From Halicephalobus mephisto (lineage: Eukaryota; Nematoda; Chromadorea; Rhabditida; Panagrolaimidae), in the NCBI GenBank assembly GCA_009193035.1, contig SWDT01000217.1:1-59410 (forward strand): DNA of 59,410 nucleotides, written 5' to 3'. Made by a program: the position numbers and the translations under genes. Below the pieces are notes generated by a model. That model had not been told where the DNA came from, did no database searches, and saw only the letters and a program-made list of their open reading frames with translations. Of the stretch, positions 1 to 14,974 are shown in pieces (the first letter of the stretch is position 1; each line of letters starts with the position of its first letter).

Positions 1-530
1 TGATATGGTTGACAATTCCAATCAATATTTTTCTGAGAAGGAATATTTCATGAGAGACTACTGAAGAAGCTTGCAAATTCATCTAATTGTAAGTTTTTCA
101 TACATAACTTAATTACTAATACATTTTTAGTTGTATTCACCTAGAAGTTTTGAAAAATTCCCTTCGGGCATTCATAAAAGAGCCCGGGATCCAATAGAAT
201 ACTCCCAAAATAATAATGCAATAAGGACCACTGAACGACCAAAAAACAATTAGCAAAAAAAAAAAATCAAAAAAACCAAAGATATGGTTGGACAATTCAA
301 ATCAAATATTTTTCTGAGAAGAATATTTCATGGAGAGACTACGAAGAAGCTTGCAAATCATCTAATTGTAAAGTTTCATACATAACTTAATTACTAATAC
401 CATTTTAGTGTGGTATCACCTTAGAAAGTTTGAAAAATGCCCTCGATTCTTATAAAAGAAGGCTTCGGATCCAATTGAGATACTCCCAGAAATTAAGTTA
501 ATGCCAATAAAGGACCTTCTACTGTTATTC
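1..530. repeat. Imperfect direct duplication at the window edge
   Basis: Bases 2-236 and 280-527 are the same sequence in the same order, differing mostly by single-base insertions and deletions rather than substitutions. The second copy runs on into the transposase relic; the first copy is followed only by an A-rich stretch. The indel-dominated difference is what an unpolished read end joined to a contig would give, although a young tandem duplication is possible. Confidence 0.75.
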
Positions 531-540
531 TGACGAAGGA

Positions 541-2010
541 AAAAATTATCAATATTGCCAAAAGGTAAAATTAGAATAATGATTGCCGGGGATTCTGGAG
601 GTGATAAGCCAAATAAGACCACAAAATTAGATTTTGTTTCATTGATCTTCCTAATACATGTTCACCATACAATTTTCATCTATTGTCTGTTTACCCTGGA
701 GATGATAATAGAGAGAATTTACAACCTATTTTTGATATATTGAAAAAAGATATTCTCGAACTGGAAACATCTGGATTAGAGACGGTTGATGGAAACAAAT
801 TATTTTACTTGTGGGTTATATAGTAACGTGATTTTAATGTTAGTTCAAATTTCAGCACCATTGGAGGAGATCTAAAATTTGAAGCGGTTTGTTTGTCACA
901 TCAAGGATTTAGCACACTCTATCCCTGTCTTTATTGCAGAATAAATAAAAATGAACTATATTTGGAAGATATCAGTAATGTTGAAAATCGAAATCTCGAG
1001 GAATGGATATCTCATAGTCAACAGATGAAATCAAAAATTGAGCAATATCCTAAGAAGATAGGACCAATACGTCAAGAGTATTTTTCAATCGTCGGTGAAC
1101 CTTTACTTGGAATTGGGCCAAGAAGAGCTGTTCCATCACCACTTCACATTGGCATGGGAGCATTGAACATTATTGTGAACGTTTCTGAGTCGGTTAACTT
1201 AGAAAGGTAAGAGTATAGATGCAAACCACTGCGGATAAAAAATATTTAGTTTTTCAACATATCGACACACAATTATAAATACTATTCGACAAATCAACAT
1301 CTCTGGACTCATAATCAGTAAATCGTAAGATTGTTATTTCATTTCTTCTAATTAGATAATTAAAATCTTGAACAACAAGATACATAACTTTTTTTATTAA
1401 CGCATCTATCACTGAGTGATGTTTATCAAAAACTCATAGACCTTTGAGCAATATAATTAAGTAGTGCATAAAACTTAGTCATTTTTTACATAGTAAAGAA
1501 CTTTTTTCAGAATGACTAAAATCTATGCAGATGCAAAGGTAATAAAAACTGGAAGAAGCCAAGATTTTAGTGGTAGAGAAGGCTCGAAACTTCTAGAATA
1601 TATTTCAACACGTGATCCAGATTCAAGTTCTATTCCGTTAGTAAATTTATTCAAAGCTCTATATTGTCTCCAGAAATTCTTCGTTGCGAAATCTTTGACA
1701 GAGAGCGAAATCAGTGAAATGAAGACAGCAAAGGATAATTTTTTTGAAAAATTTCGTAACTACAGTCAAATACACCCCAATTTACAGTTCACACCGAAGA
1801 TGCATATCCTTGAACATCACTTGATGAACTTTGTGGCTGCAACATAAATCTCTTGGGCTTTTCGGAGAACAGGGATTAGAAAATCTACACAGTATGTTCA
1901 ATTTAACTTCAAAGAAAATCCGTGGAAAAGGTCCAATATTCTTACAACAACAAATTCGGTTGTTCATGAGACGACAACTAATTTTATCGGTATTTTTTCC
2001 AGAAGAATGA
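541..2010 (+). pseudogene. Intron-containing transposase-like relic
   Basis: Three coding blocks are joined by plausible nematode introns: about 690-810, 856-1206 (intron 811-855, 45 bases, GTGGGT...TTTCAG) and 1511-1847 (intron 1207-1510, GTAAGA...TTTCAG). Phases agree across both junctions. Visible motifs are GDSGG near 590, FTIGGDLKF across the first junction, a PCLYC Cys pair, PSPLHIGMG, and near the end PKMHILEHH. The order GGD..KF, PCxxC, PxxLHI, PKxH matches orphan DDE-type transposase proteins common in nematodes and cnidarians (family recalled, superfamily not certain). It is broken: a stop at 1845 is followed in the next frame (1849-2010) by GLFGEQGLENLH and an RQL-rich tail, and there is another frame change between about 640 and 690. 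It probably encodes no complete protein. Confidence 0.55.
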
Positions 2011-3660
2011 TAGATTAGTTCCATAAATTAATTAATAGTTTGAAAATTTGTTGATAAATAAAAATTTTCTTGAAATCGCTTCTCCAATTATGCGCAAATA
2101 TTACAAATCTCGAAAAAGGAACTTGGCTTGGGTGTTTAGTTTCTGTATTCTTCACTTTCGAAGGATATCTCTGATATCCAGAGATAAATCATAAGTATTC
2201 TAGTTCTAGTTTTTCTAATAAAAAAGTTAAAATAGAGACTTGTTTCAAAACATGCTGTATTTGGAGGAAAAATAATAAAATTTTAGTAAAAAATATTTCA
2301 TAAAAGTATTAGAGAAGAAAGAATCTATATGTAGTAGATATATTTTACTGTTATAAAACAAAATTAATAATTTAATCGAAAATATCACAAACTATTATTA
2401 TAATAATACCTGAAAATTCATAGAATGAATGAATTTTAATACAAAATACAGTATACTTTTAAAACTGACATATAAATTACAGAACTCATACCAAGAACTT
2501 AAAGTATCTGATGAGAAAAGTTTACTTTTGTCTTATTGTATCGTAGCGGAAAAGATAATTACAAAATAATAGAACAAAATAGTAAAATTACTAATAAAAA
2601 TCCTAAATTGCCGCCTTTAAAACTCTTTTTTTCTTTAGTATATTACACGATATTGGAATTTCCATCAGAGAGTATTCAAGGTTATCAAAAAGAAAGGCTA
2701 ATATGCAAAAAAAACAGATAATAAAATATTACTTCCCGCCTTTTCGCCGAACTGTCCTCTCTATAAGGAAGCGGTCACGCCGTGCTGTAGGGTTTTCGAA
2801 AATTTTTAACATAAAGTAAATTAGGTTATTATCAGATTTAAAAACGTTACTGTAGGGTTTCGAACAGAATATATTAATTTGGTTACTGTAGAGTCTCAGA
2901 AGTTATCCAGACCAAAATAAGTCAAGATATTCTTTATTAGACTTACAGTAGACCATTACTGTGGAGATCCAAGGTTCAAAGTATTGATGCAAAATTTTTC
3001 TACTTTTTAGACCAATTTTAAATTTTATTTTAAACGAATTTTTAAAACTTATATTTGTGTAATACCGTAATCTAGTGAGGAAATAGAATATATTAGATTC
3101 CCGAACCCTGGGGGAATGGCAAAAAAATTTAAAAATACCGATTTTCTAAAGTTGAATTGTCTGATTTCAATTTTTCGTAATTTATTCATTAAGTTTGGTC
3201 TAGTATCAGCAAGATGACGTGGTCTCAGGTTATACGGTATCTCCCGCTGGGGTTCCGGCGGCCATGTTGAAGACGTTTTTACACATTTTTTTTCGATGTT
3301 TTTACGCATTTTTTTTCGATGTTTTTTATTTTTTTAATTTGTCTAAAAAAGGAATCTTACATAATAGGGTAAAAATTTTCCTTGACAAAGTTCAATTGGC
3401 TCTTGTCGATTAAATTACCATAATTTCATATTTTTGAGCAATAAAATGAGTGGGCCAAAAGAACAACGATCTTTTTTGACAGAAACTGAGCCAATTTTGC
3501 CTCAAATCGCTGTTGTTCATGAATTTTTTGAAAATATCTAGATTCAATTTTTGAAGTTTTACTTTTTTATGAATTTTTAATGTCGAAAATAAAACTAAAA
3601 ATTTTTTTGTTGTTTTTGATTTTTTGAAAGTTTTTTTAAAGACAATTATTTTCTTTGAGG
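2011..3660. other. AT-rich stretch without a recognisable gene
   Basis: No reading frame here has splice sites, family motifs or a coding-like composition. Between 2,790 and 2,960 a short phrase resembling ACTGTAGGGTTTCG recurs several times. A small richer block at 3,200-3,280 has no open frame with good boundaries. Confidence 0.5.
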
Positions 3661-4230
3661 CGTTTACTCCCTTAGGGTTTTTGTTTATTTTGAAATTTTT
3701 TAAGAATTAATTTTTTAAAATTACTTAATTAATATTTTGGAACATTTTAGTAACAAAAAATATTTATTTAAAAACAGAAAAATTAAACAATAGTTAAATC
3801 TTAGGATTTTTGTTTATTTTGAAACTTTTTAAGAATTAATTTTTTAAAATTACTTGATTAATATTTTAGAACATTTTAGTAACAAAAAATATTTATCTAA
3901 AAACAGAAAAATTAAACAATAGTTAAATCTTAGGATTTTTGTTAATTTCGAAATTTCTTTTTAAATTAATTTTTTAAAATTATTTGATTAATATTTTGGA
4001 ATATTTTAGTAACCAAAAATATTTATCTAAAAACAGGAAAATGAAACAATAGTTACATCAGGATTTTTGTTTATTTCGAAATTTTTTAAGAATTAATTTT
4101 TTAAAATTACTTGATTAATAATTTACTAACAAAAAAGATTAGTTTAAAAAAGCAGAAAATAGGTTGTAAGATATATGATCTTTCAGGACATTTATCCCCT
4201 TAGGGTTTTTGTTAATTTTGAAGTTTTTTT
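3660..4230. repeat. Tandem repeat, unit about 130 bases, about four copies
   Basis: Each unit begins near TTAGGATTTTTGTT, passes through a TTAATATTTTGGAACATTTT segment, and ends AAACAATAGTTAAATC. Clear copies start near 3673, 3803, 3930 and 4060; a partial unit is recognisable near 4200. Divergence is mostly point changes and A/T-run length. Confidence 0.7.
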
Positions 4231-4539
4231 AAAATTATTTTTTCGAATTTCTTAATCGGTATCTTAGACCATTCCAAAAACTAAAAAAACTGGTGTAAAA
4301 ATTTAAAAAAATAAATTATATAATAATTATTTTTCCTGAGGCAATCGTTCCCTCAGGACATTTATCATTTTTGATTCATGTTAATTTAGAATTTTTTTGG
4401 TTTTCGATTAACATTTTAACTTTTTTGATTATCGTTTTAGAATTATTCAGATGTCGAAAAATAATAATTTTAAAAAAATCAGTTTTACGAAATCGGGAAC
4501 GTAATTACCGCAGAAGAGCAATTGTCAAAGAAAAAAATA

Positions 4540-4770
4540 AAAATTTAAAATTCAGCTAGATTTTTTTTTAAATTTGAATTTAAAATTCAATCAAATTTTT
4601 TTAAATAAACAACTTAAAATTTAGCTAGATTTTTTTAAAAAAATAAAAACTTAAAATTCAGCCAAATTTAAAAAAAAAAATAAAAATTTTAAATTCAGTT
4701 AGATTTTTAAAAAAAAATTAAAACTTAAAATTCAGCCAGATTTAAAAAAAAATAAAAAAACTAGGTTGAG
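4540..4770. repeat. AT minisatellite
   Basis: Units of roughly 45-60 bases around the phrase AAAATTCAGC(T/C)AGATTT, separated by A or T runs, at least four copies. Confidence 0.6.
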
Positions 4771-5029
4771 TTGGTATTTGAATTTTGGAAACATGATTGA
4801 TTTTCGCTTATGACCTGTCAGGTAAGAAATTCAAATGTGTATTTTGGTTTTAAAAACGTTGAAAATTAAAAGTTTTAAATTTAAAAAATTTAGGATTTTG
4901 TTTAAATCTGTTATTTGTTTATTAAAGTAATTTTTTATAAAAATTAAACTTTTTTTTGAATTCAGAAAAAATTTCCTGGATTCTGAAGATTCATTAAATT
5001 CTGAAAGATTTTTCTCAATTCTGAAAAAT

Positions 5030-5240
5030 CTCACTTAATTCTGAAAAGTTTTATCGGATTCTAAAAAATTTCACTGAATTCTGAAAGATTTACAAAAATC
5101 TCACTTAATTCTGAAAAATTTTATCGGATTCTAAAAAACTTCACTGAATTCTGAAAGATTTTCAAAAATCTCACTTAATTCTGAAAAGTTTTATCGGATT
5201 CTAAAAAATTTTACTTAATTTTTAAAAATTTTCCTAATTT
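5030..5240. repeat. Tandem repeat, unit about 70 bases
   Basis: The phrase TCACTTAATTCTGAAAA followed by TTTTATCGGATTCTAAAAAA and CACTGAATTCTGAAAGATTT recurs about three times with few changes. Confidence 0.65.
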
Positions 5241-5689
5241 TAAAAATTCCCACTGAATTTTGGAAAATTTCAACTATTTTTCCGGAAATTCTAAAATTTC
5301 CAATTTTTTTAATTCAACTTTGGAAAAATACTTATTTTTATTTCGTCATTCCGGATGTTTAATCTTTTTTGAATTAAATTTTTGTTTTTAATTTTGACTT
5401 TTGGCATTAATTTCCGCATTTATGGTCAACAATTTTCCCAAATTTAACTTTTTTGATTAAAATTCGAAATTCCGACCGGTTTTCGAAATTTAAAATTGTT
5501 ATTTAGTTTTTTGTAAATAACCAAATCCTAGACAGAGCTCAAGTGGATTTTCTTGGATGCACTCATCCCCTTGTTTCACTTTGAAGATTTTCCGTCGACG
5601 TGAAAATGAAGGCAAAAATTCAAGTTGTTTAGCAGCAAATCTCGAGAGCTGTCAGGAAGTGGGATCAATACATTACTTCGTTAATTGAT

Positions 5690-6450
5690 GGATTCTTGAA
5701 CCGAGTTTTTAAAAACTAAAAGATTTCTGATTTTCGGAGTTTTTAAAAATTGAAAAATATGTAAGTTTTTGGAGTTTTTAAAAATTAAAAGATTTCTGAT
5801 TTTTTGGAGTTTTTAAAAAGTAAAAGATTTCTGATTTTTGAAGAATTAAAAAATATTCAATTTTTGGAGTTTTTAAAAATTAAAAAATATTCAATTTTTG
5901 GAGTTTTTGAAAATTAAAAAATATGTAAGCTTTTGAAGAATTAAAAATTAATAATTTTTTGATTTTTGAAATCTTCAAGAAAATAAAAAAATATGTAATT
6001 TTTTGCAAAATTTGAAGACCAAAAATTACGTGGTTTTTGGAGGAGTTTCGAGTGGGTGAGTTTAAAGTTTTTTGTTTTCAAACCTGTCAATGCTTCAAAT
6101 TCCTGGAATTACTGTAATATTGAAAAGAGGATTTTAAATCGAACTTGATCTTTGAAAAGTTGTGGGTTTAATTTTTAAGAATTAAATTTTAATTATTTTG
6201 AAAATTTAAACTTTGTTATTATATAGTTTTCCTGAAGGGAATTTTTGAAATTAGAGATAAATAATTTCAAAACTTTTAATAAATTTTAAGAATTTCGAAA
6301 TTTTTAATAAATTTTAAGAATTTCGAAATTTTTAATAAATTTTAAGAATTTTTAATTTTTAATAAATTTAAAAAATTTTTAATTTTCAACGAATTTTAAA
6401 AATTTCTAATTTTTTATTTTCAACGAATTTTAAAAATTTCTAATTTTTAG
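5690..6450. repeat. Two AT minisatellites
   Basis: From 5,700 to 6,000 there are about seven units built on TTTGGAGTTTTTAAAAATTA. From 6,260 to 6,450 there are four or five units built on TTTTTAATAAATTTTAAGAA. The rest of the stretch is plain AT-rich sequence. Confidence 0.6.
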
Positions 6451-6841
6451 GATTTTGTGGAACTGTAATATAAAAATCAAATAAATTTTTTAGAAATTGT
6501 CTCGACGGGAATTTCTGAGTTTTAAAAATTTCTAAAATATTTCAGAGTTCTGGAAAATCCTAGAAGATTCTAGAAATTTCTAAATTTTCAGAAAATGAAA
6601 AAGTTTCAGAGATTTAAATTTTGAAATTTCTAGAATCTTCTACGATATTCTAAAATTTTCAAAAACGTAAAATTCTAAAAATTTTTATTCAATTTTATTT
6701 CTGAAAATTTTTATTCAATTTTATTTCTAAAAATTTTTATAAAATTTTATTTCTGAAAATTTTTAGAAAAACTTTGATTTTTTAAATTTTGGAATTAAAT
6801 TTGATAAGTTCTAATTTCGTATTTAAAAATAACTTATCAAT

Positions 6842-7078
6842 GACTGACACCAGATGACATTGACACGGACTCCATTTCCGGGCCGTCCTTCAATTTCCTT
6901 CTGAGTCGAGTTTTGAAATCCGAAAAATTCCCCCGAGATTGGTATGTCATCTTGTGCCGGTTTTGTCGGAAAAATTTCGTCTGAATTTTGAGCTTTCTGC
7001 GGATCTGTGGACAGCACCGAAACGGCGGATAACTTTTCTTCTGTCGTGCTGGTCGAAACTAGATGGCGTAGTATTCTT
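6842..7078 (-). other. Candidate exon of an unknown minus-strand gene
   Basis: This block is visibly richer in G and C than the flanking AT-rich sequence, which in this window is a good sign of coding DNA. One minus-strand frame is open throughout and contains STTEEKLSAVSVLSTDP and later GEFFGFQNSTQKEIEGRP. A possible acceptor (TTTTGCAAG) sits at its 5' edge and GT sites near its 3' edge, but I could not match its phase to the candidate exon at 8,796-8,930. No family is recognised. It may also be a remnant. Confidence 0.25.
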
Positions 7079-7149
7079 GCAAAATTTACAAATTATAAAT
7101 TACAAAAATTGAGGATTTGGTGATAATAAATAGGAACTTAACAACAGAT

Positions 7150-7870
7150 CAGAACTTAAATGTTATTTCTGCGCGCTTTTTTTTCTTTCGTTGTGGGACC
7201 TTTCTTGGTCAGATCTTCCTTTTTTGCGTGGGCGCGGGACATGCTTTTTGGTTCTGTTTTCGCTCTCCGTTAATGTTGTTTTTTTTCTTCCGGTTCTGGC
7301 GACGGTTGTCCTTCAGCGGCATTTGTTCCCCTTTATTTCGTAATATTTATCTCATTTCATTTTTGTATTAATTTTTTTGTACTTAAATTAACTTGATATT
7401 TTAATTAAGTAAGAAAAAATTAACTTAAAAAGAATTTCGAAATCAAAGGGGAGCAATTGCCGCTGAGGGGCAGGCTGCACGACGGTTGTCCCTCAGCGGC
7501 ATTTGTTCCCCTTTGTTTCGTAATACAGTGAAACCTCGCTAAAAACAACCCGAAGGGACGGCAGAAATGTTGTTTTTACAGAGAAGTTGCCTTTATCGAG
7601 AGGTTTACTAGGGGAAAATCCACAGTAGGGGTCGGAACCGAGTTGTCTTTAAAGAGGATTTGGTCTTATCAAGGGTGTTTTTAGCGAGGTTTCACTGTAT
7701 TTATTTCGTCTTTTAATAATTAAATTAATTCAATATCTCAGTTAAGTAAGGAAAAATTAATTTAAAAAACGAAATAAATATTACGAAACAATGGGGAACA
7801 AACGTCGCCGGGGAGTAGCTGTCGTATAGCCCATTTTGGTTTTCTCGTTCGCCGTTAGTGTTGTCTCTTT
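7150..7870. repeat. Foldback repeat cluster
   Basis: The phrase GTCCYTCAGCGGCATTTG plus TTCCCCTTTRTTTCG occurs at 7,308-7,342 and 7,488-7,520, and in reverse complement around 7,440-7,477 and 7,760-7,815. CCGCTGAGGG and CCCTCAGCGG face each other across a short loop at 7,462-7,500. A second direct pair (CTCTCCGTTAATGTTG at 7,262 and a relative at about 7,846, each followed by CTTCCGGTTCTG) brackets the cluster. This is the layout of a foldback element later invaded by the small MITE at 7,526-7,697. Confidence 0.55.
7526..7697. mobile_element. TA-flanked MITE, 172 bases
   Basis: The element starts CAGTGAAACCTCGC and ends in the exact inverse GCGAGGTTTCACTG, with the match extending over more than 20 bases. 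It is flanked by TA on both sides, the target duplication of the Tc1/mariner/pogo superfamily. It contains no open reading frame and is therefore non-autonomous. It sits inside the 7.15-7.87 kb foldback cluster and so is younger than it. Confidence 0.8.
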
Positions 7871-8795
7871 CCTTCCGGTTCTGTCGACAAGGATCTTTGA
7901 ATCCTTGAATTTGAGATTCTTCAACACGTGCTGAATTTTAAATATTTATTGGATTTGTCAGGTGTAGAGGTTGCAAAACTTAGTCGAAATTGAAATCCAA
8001 ACTCTTCTCAGTCCAATGCCTAAGGGCAAACCGAGTGGACAACTGTCCCGGACGGATTATCGACTGATGGTTGATTTATAGAGTTGGATAAAGTGTTTCG
8101 AGCTTTATAGAGGATTCCGAAAATCCAAATCTGAAAAGTCTCTAATTAATGAGTATTTTATATATTTTTATTTTTTTAAATTAAAAGAATGAATAACTTC
8201 GTGAGTTTTTGATGAATAAATAGGATGTGGAGGAATTTCTCTGACGTGAACTAGTTTTCGAACTTTAGGATTTTGTTCAAACGTTCGTTTTAAAAAATGT
8301 TTTTTAATTTCAAATTCAGCAGTCATTTTTTATTATAAATTTTAGAAAAGTAAGTTTCAGAATCTTCTACTAAATCCTGAAGGATTCTAGAAGACTTCAG
8401 AATCCTGAAATATATTTTAGAAGAATTCTGAATTTTCCGCTGAATTCTGGGAATTTCTAAGAAGATTCGGGATTTGTTACTTGATTTCGAAAGATTCCAG
8501 AATTTAGTATTTGATTCTAACAACTTTTAAAAAATTTCGAAATGTTTTACTAAATTCTGAAAACTTAAAAAAATTCAGAAATCTTACTTGATTTCAGAAA
8601 AATTTAGATTTAGAAATTTTCACCAAATTTCAACAATTTTTAGAAAGTTTCAGAATTTTTTCAGATTTTTGAAAAATTCAGAACTTCGATTTGATTTTGG
8701 AAATTTGAAAATCCCTAGATTCCATAAAATTTCACAGAACTATGCCTAAAAGTAAACTTTAAATTGTAGTAAAAATTTACAACTGTTTACTTTAC
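7700..8795. other. Non-coding, AT-rich with degenerate TTCTAGAA-type repeats
   Basis: From 8,340 to 8,700 the sequence is built of loosely repeated phrases around AGAATTCTGAAA and TTTCAGAA. Around 7,880-8,100 composition is more balanced but I see no frame with convincing splice sites. Confidence 0.4.
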
Positions 8796-8930
8796 TTTTT
8801 TCCAAAATGTTAATGACAAATTCGACGCAAACTCGTTTTTCCTCAAGGTTTTCATCGACGGGTTCGTCGACGTGCTTTCGAGGACCTGGCTCTCGAGGTG
8901 CTTGATCTCAGGGAGCGGAAGAAAGTTCAT
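8796..8930 (-). other. Candidate first coding exon, unknown minus-strand gene
   Basis: On the minus strand an acceptor-like AAAAATTTAG is followed by ACAAAC and an ATG (8930). The frame runs 45 codons (MNFLPLPEIKHLESQVLEST at the start, LSLTFWKK at the end) to a GTAAAG donor at phase 0. Composition is coding-like against the AT-rich surroundings. No family is recognised and the next exon is not certain; the block at 6,842-7,078 on the same strand is the best candidate partner. A further balanced-composition block at 9,110-9,210 could belong to the same locus. Confidence 0.35.
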
Positions 8931-9249
8931 GTTTGTCTAAATTTTTAACTTATGCAGTTTCGTCGACTGAATTTCCCTCTTGGATCTGTTTTTTCCTGAG
9001 GCATTTTTCGAAATTATTCCATTTTTGGAATTTTAAACATCCGTAAAAATTTTAAATTTCCGGGTGAACGGATTAAAAAAATATTTTTTTCAATTTTTTC
9101 GGTCAAGTTGGTTCTTGATTCAAGAAGGTTCTCGGGTGGACTTTTTTCGGGGAAAAACTGGCGTAATTTGGGAGATTGCCCGGCACAGCGTCGAACCGTT
9201 TTTGGACTTTGAATTGTTTACCGAAATTTGTAATTTTAAATTGATATAA

Positions 9250-11398
9250 AAACGAACATTCTACAGTATTGGAGAATTCTGACAAACAAAGTTTTATTTT
9301 CAGTAAAATTTAATATTTTTATATTTTAGAAAAGTTTTAAATAAAATTTAATATTTTTTTAATTTTAAGAAAGTTGGAAATTGTTTAATTTTTTGAAAAT
9401 TTTTATTTTTGTAATTTTGAGCTTTTTAGATAATTAAAATTTAATATTTTTAAAAAAGAGAAAAATAAATTAATTAAAACATTTAAAAATTTGTATTTTA
9501 ATTTGTAATTTTAGACTTTTTAAATAAAATTTAATAGGTTTTTAAGAAAAATGAAAATTATACATTTTTATAGTTTTCGATATATATATCGTTTCTCATT
9601 TTTTAACTTTATATATCCCTTGAAATCACTTTTTTAAAATAAAAAGTTACGTTTATACATTTTTGTATAATTTTCAATATATTATTTCTCACTTTTTAAC
9701 TTTATATATCCCTTGAAATCACTTTTTTAAAATAAAAAGTTACGTTTATATATTTTTATACATTTTTATATAATTTTCGATATATTATTTCTCACTTTTT
9801 AACTTTATATATCCCTTGAAATCACTTTTTTTTAAATAAAAAATTAAGCTTATATATATTTATACATTTTTATGTAATTTTCGATATATCGTTTCTCACT
9901 TTTTAACTTTATATATCCATTGAAATCACTTTTTCCTTTTTAAAACCGCATCGTCTGTCTCCCGAACTTCACTCATTCCATCGATTACCCTATATTATAT
10001 CGACTTCCGTCCAACATTACCTGTCAAATGTTCTCAAAGAACTAGTTGTCACTTTTCAGCTGTTTTTAGTATCTTTGATTTTTTTCTTTCCCTATCACCT
10101 GAAAAAGAAGGTGGAAACGTTGTTCCTCGGGGACGGAAGAACGCGATTGCTCTCTTTTGTGTCTACGACAATCGAAATTGAACGAAGCGACAGAAAGAGA
10201 ACACTGCTCTTTCTTCGTTGCCAAATTTTATGAAATGAGCTTCTTGTTTGTTGTCCGAAACTGGAACAAACAGAAAATTGTTTAAAATGTATGAAAATTC
10301 TTTTTCAATAACCATTTACGTGTCAACTACTTTTATAGTTCTCTAAAAACGATTTTTATGTGTGAATCATTCTTTAAACTTTTTGAAAAATGTTTTTGAT
10401 ATATGAATTCTTCTTAAAATTGTCTGAAAAATGTTTTTGATATATGAATTCTTCTTAAAATTATTTTTAAAATGTTTTTGATATATGAATTCTTCTTAAA
10501 ATTATTTTTAAAATGTTTTTGATATATGAGTTTTTCTTAAAATTACTTTAAAAATGTTTTTCATATATGAAATTTGTTTTGATATATTAATTTCCCCCAA
10601 CTAATTTTAATGTACTTTCGATTTGACCTCCGCCTAATTTTTTAAATTTTTTGATCAATTTTTTCCGATTGACTCGTAATTTGGTCCACTTGAATCGAAA
10701 TTGAAATGAATTAGAGTAATGAGAAGACAGACCGCAATCGCTCCGAAAAAGGAAATACTGGGCGATGTGATAGGGGAAACTGAAAAACGAATCAGCGGCC
10801 TCGATCATGGAAAATTTGGATCGCGACTTTCTTATTTTTGCGAACAATTGTGATCGATTGTTTTATTTCTATTCGAATTTCTTTGATTTTATTGTTGTTT
10901 TCGTGATAACAAAAATTGCTTTTTGACAGTTTTTCCCTAATAGAGAAATAAGGAATGGCGCCATGCTTTTTCTACCAGTTTTGTTGTAATGGAAGATCGG
11001 CTCGCGGTGGAATGATTGTTCTTTCGTACAGAGACCGAACGCGATGGAAAAACGGATCTCGGCAAGTGCCGTTTGAATTTTTATTGATTTTTTGACTTTT
11101 TTGATTTTTATTTTAAACTAATTTTATTCATTATCATTGTTGCTTTATTCGGTGATGCTAGATCTGGAGTGTCTTATTTCTCGTGACTCACGCGATTTTA
11201 TATATGAAATTTTAGGAATCGTGACAATTGTTTTTTATTTTTAAATAACTTGTTATTTTTAGGCCATTGGCTGTAAATGAACGTTGATCAGCAATTATTT
11301 TCGATTTTGATCTAATCACTTGAATTTAAACGGGATCAATTTTCTTGATTCCAAAATTATCAGTTTTGACCGGTACTTGATTACTCATCGATCGGATC
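9250..11398. repeat. Intergenic region with two tandem arrays; upstream of the PAK gene
   Basis: From 9,560 to 9,940 a unit of about 100 bases (core CACTTTTTAACTTTATATAT, then CCCTTGAAATCACTTTTTTA) is repeated four times. From 10,380 to 10,575 a unit of about 43 bases (TTTTTGATATATGAATTC, then TTCTTAAAATTA) is repeated four to five times. From 10,900 to 11,390 composition is mixed and probably holds the promoter and 5' leader of the kinase gene; no core-promoter element stands out. Confidence 0.6.
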
Positions 11399-14551
<3,153 letters not shown>

Positions 14552-14974
14552 TTTTGTCATTGAATCAGAGAAATATCACTCACAGTTTTCAAAAGGGTTG
14601 TAAAGAAAGATGCCATTATCATCAGTTACAGTTGCTGCTGTTTATTTTTTTTTGAGAAAAATATAATTGGTTTTGAAGTTTTGAATGAAAGTAACTTTTG
14701 GAAAATCATAAAAGAAATTTTTGAAAATTTGAGATTTTTGAAGATGGATATAGTTTTTTTGGATTTTAAATTTGAAGAATATAGAACTTTAAGAAAAAAA
14801 TTTATTTGGTAGTATTGTGGGATTTTGATTAAAGATAATTTTTTTGTTGATTTTGTATTTTTAGTATTGAGATATTTATGTTTTAAAATGGCAAATATTT
14901 TGTGGAAAATTAACAAAAAAGATGAAAATGGAAATTTAGTGGTTTTTCGGTGAAAAATTTTTTGAAGTGATTAA
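14552..14974. other. 3' flank of the PAK gene
   Basis: Holds the likely 3' UTR of the kinase gene followed by AT-rich sequence. Several AATAAA-like phrases exist but none is clearly preferred. No gene is seen on either strand. Confidence 0.4.

Noticed and set aside
7117..7371. Plus-strand frame with hydrophobic, Phe-rich sequence
   Set aside because: It runs through the foldback repeat cluster; the hydrophobicity comes from T-rich DNA.
10587..10847. Minus-strand frame of 86 codons upstream of the PAK gene
   Set aside because: No splice sites, leader or family motif, and its end runs into an AT-rich tandem array; kept as possible promoter sequence instead.
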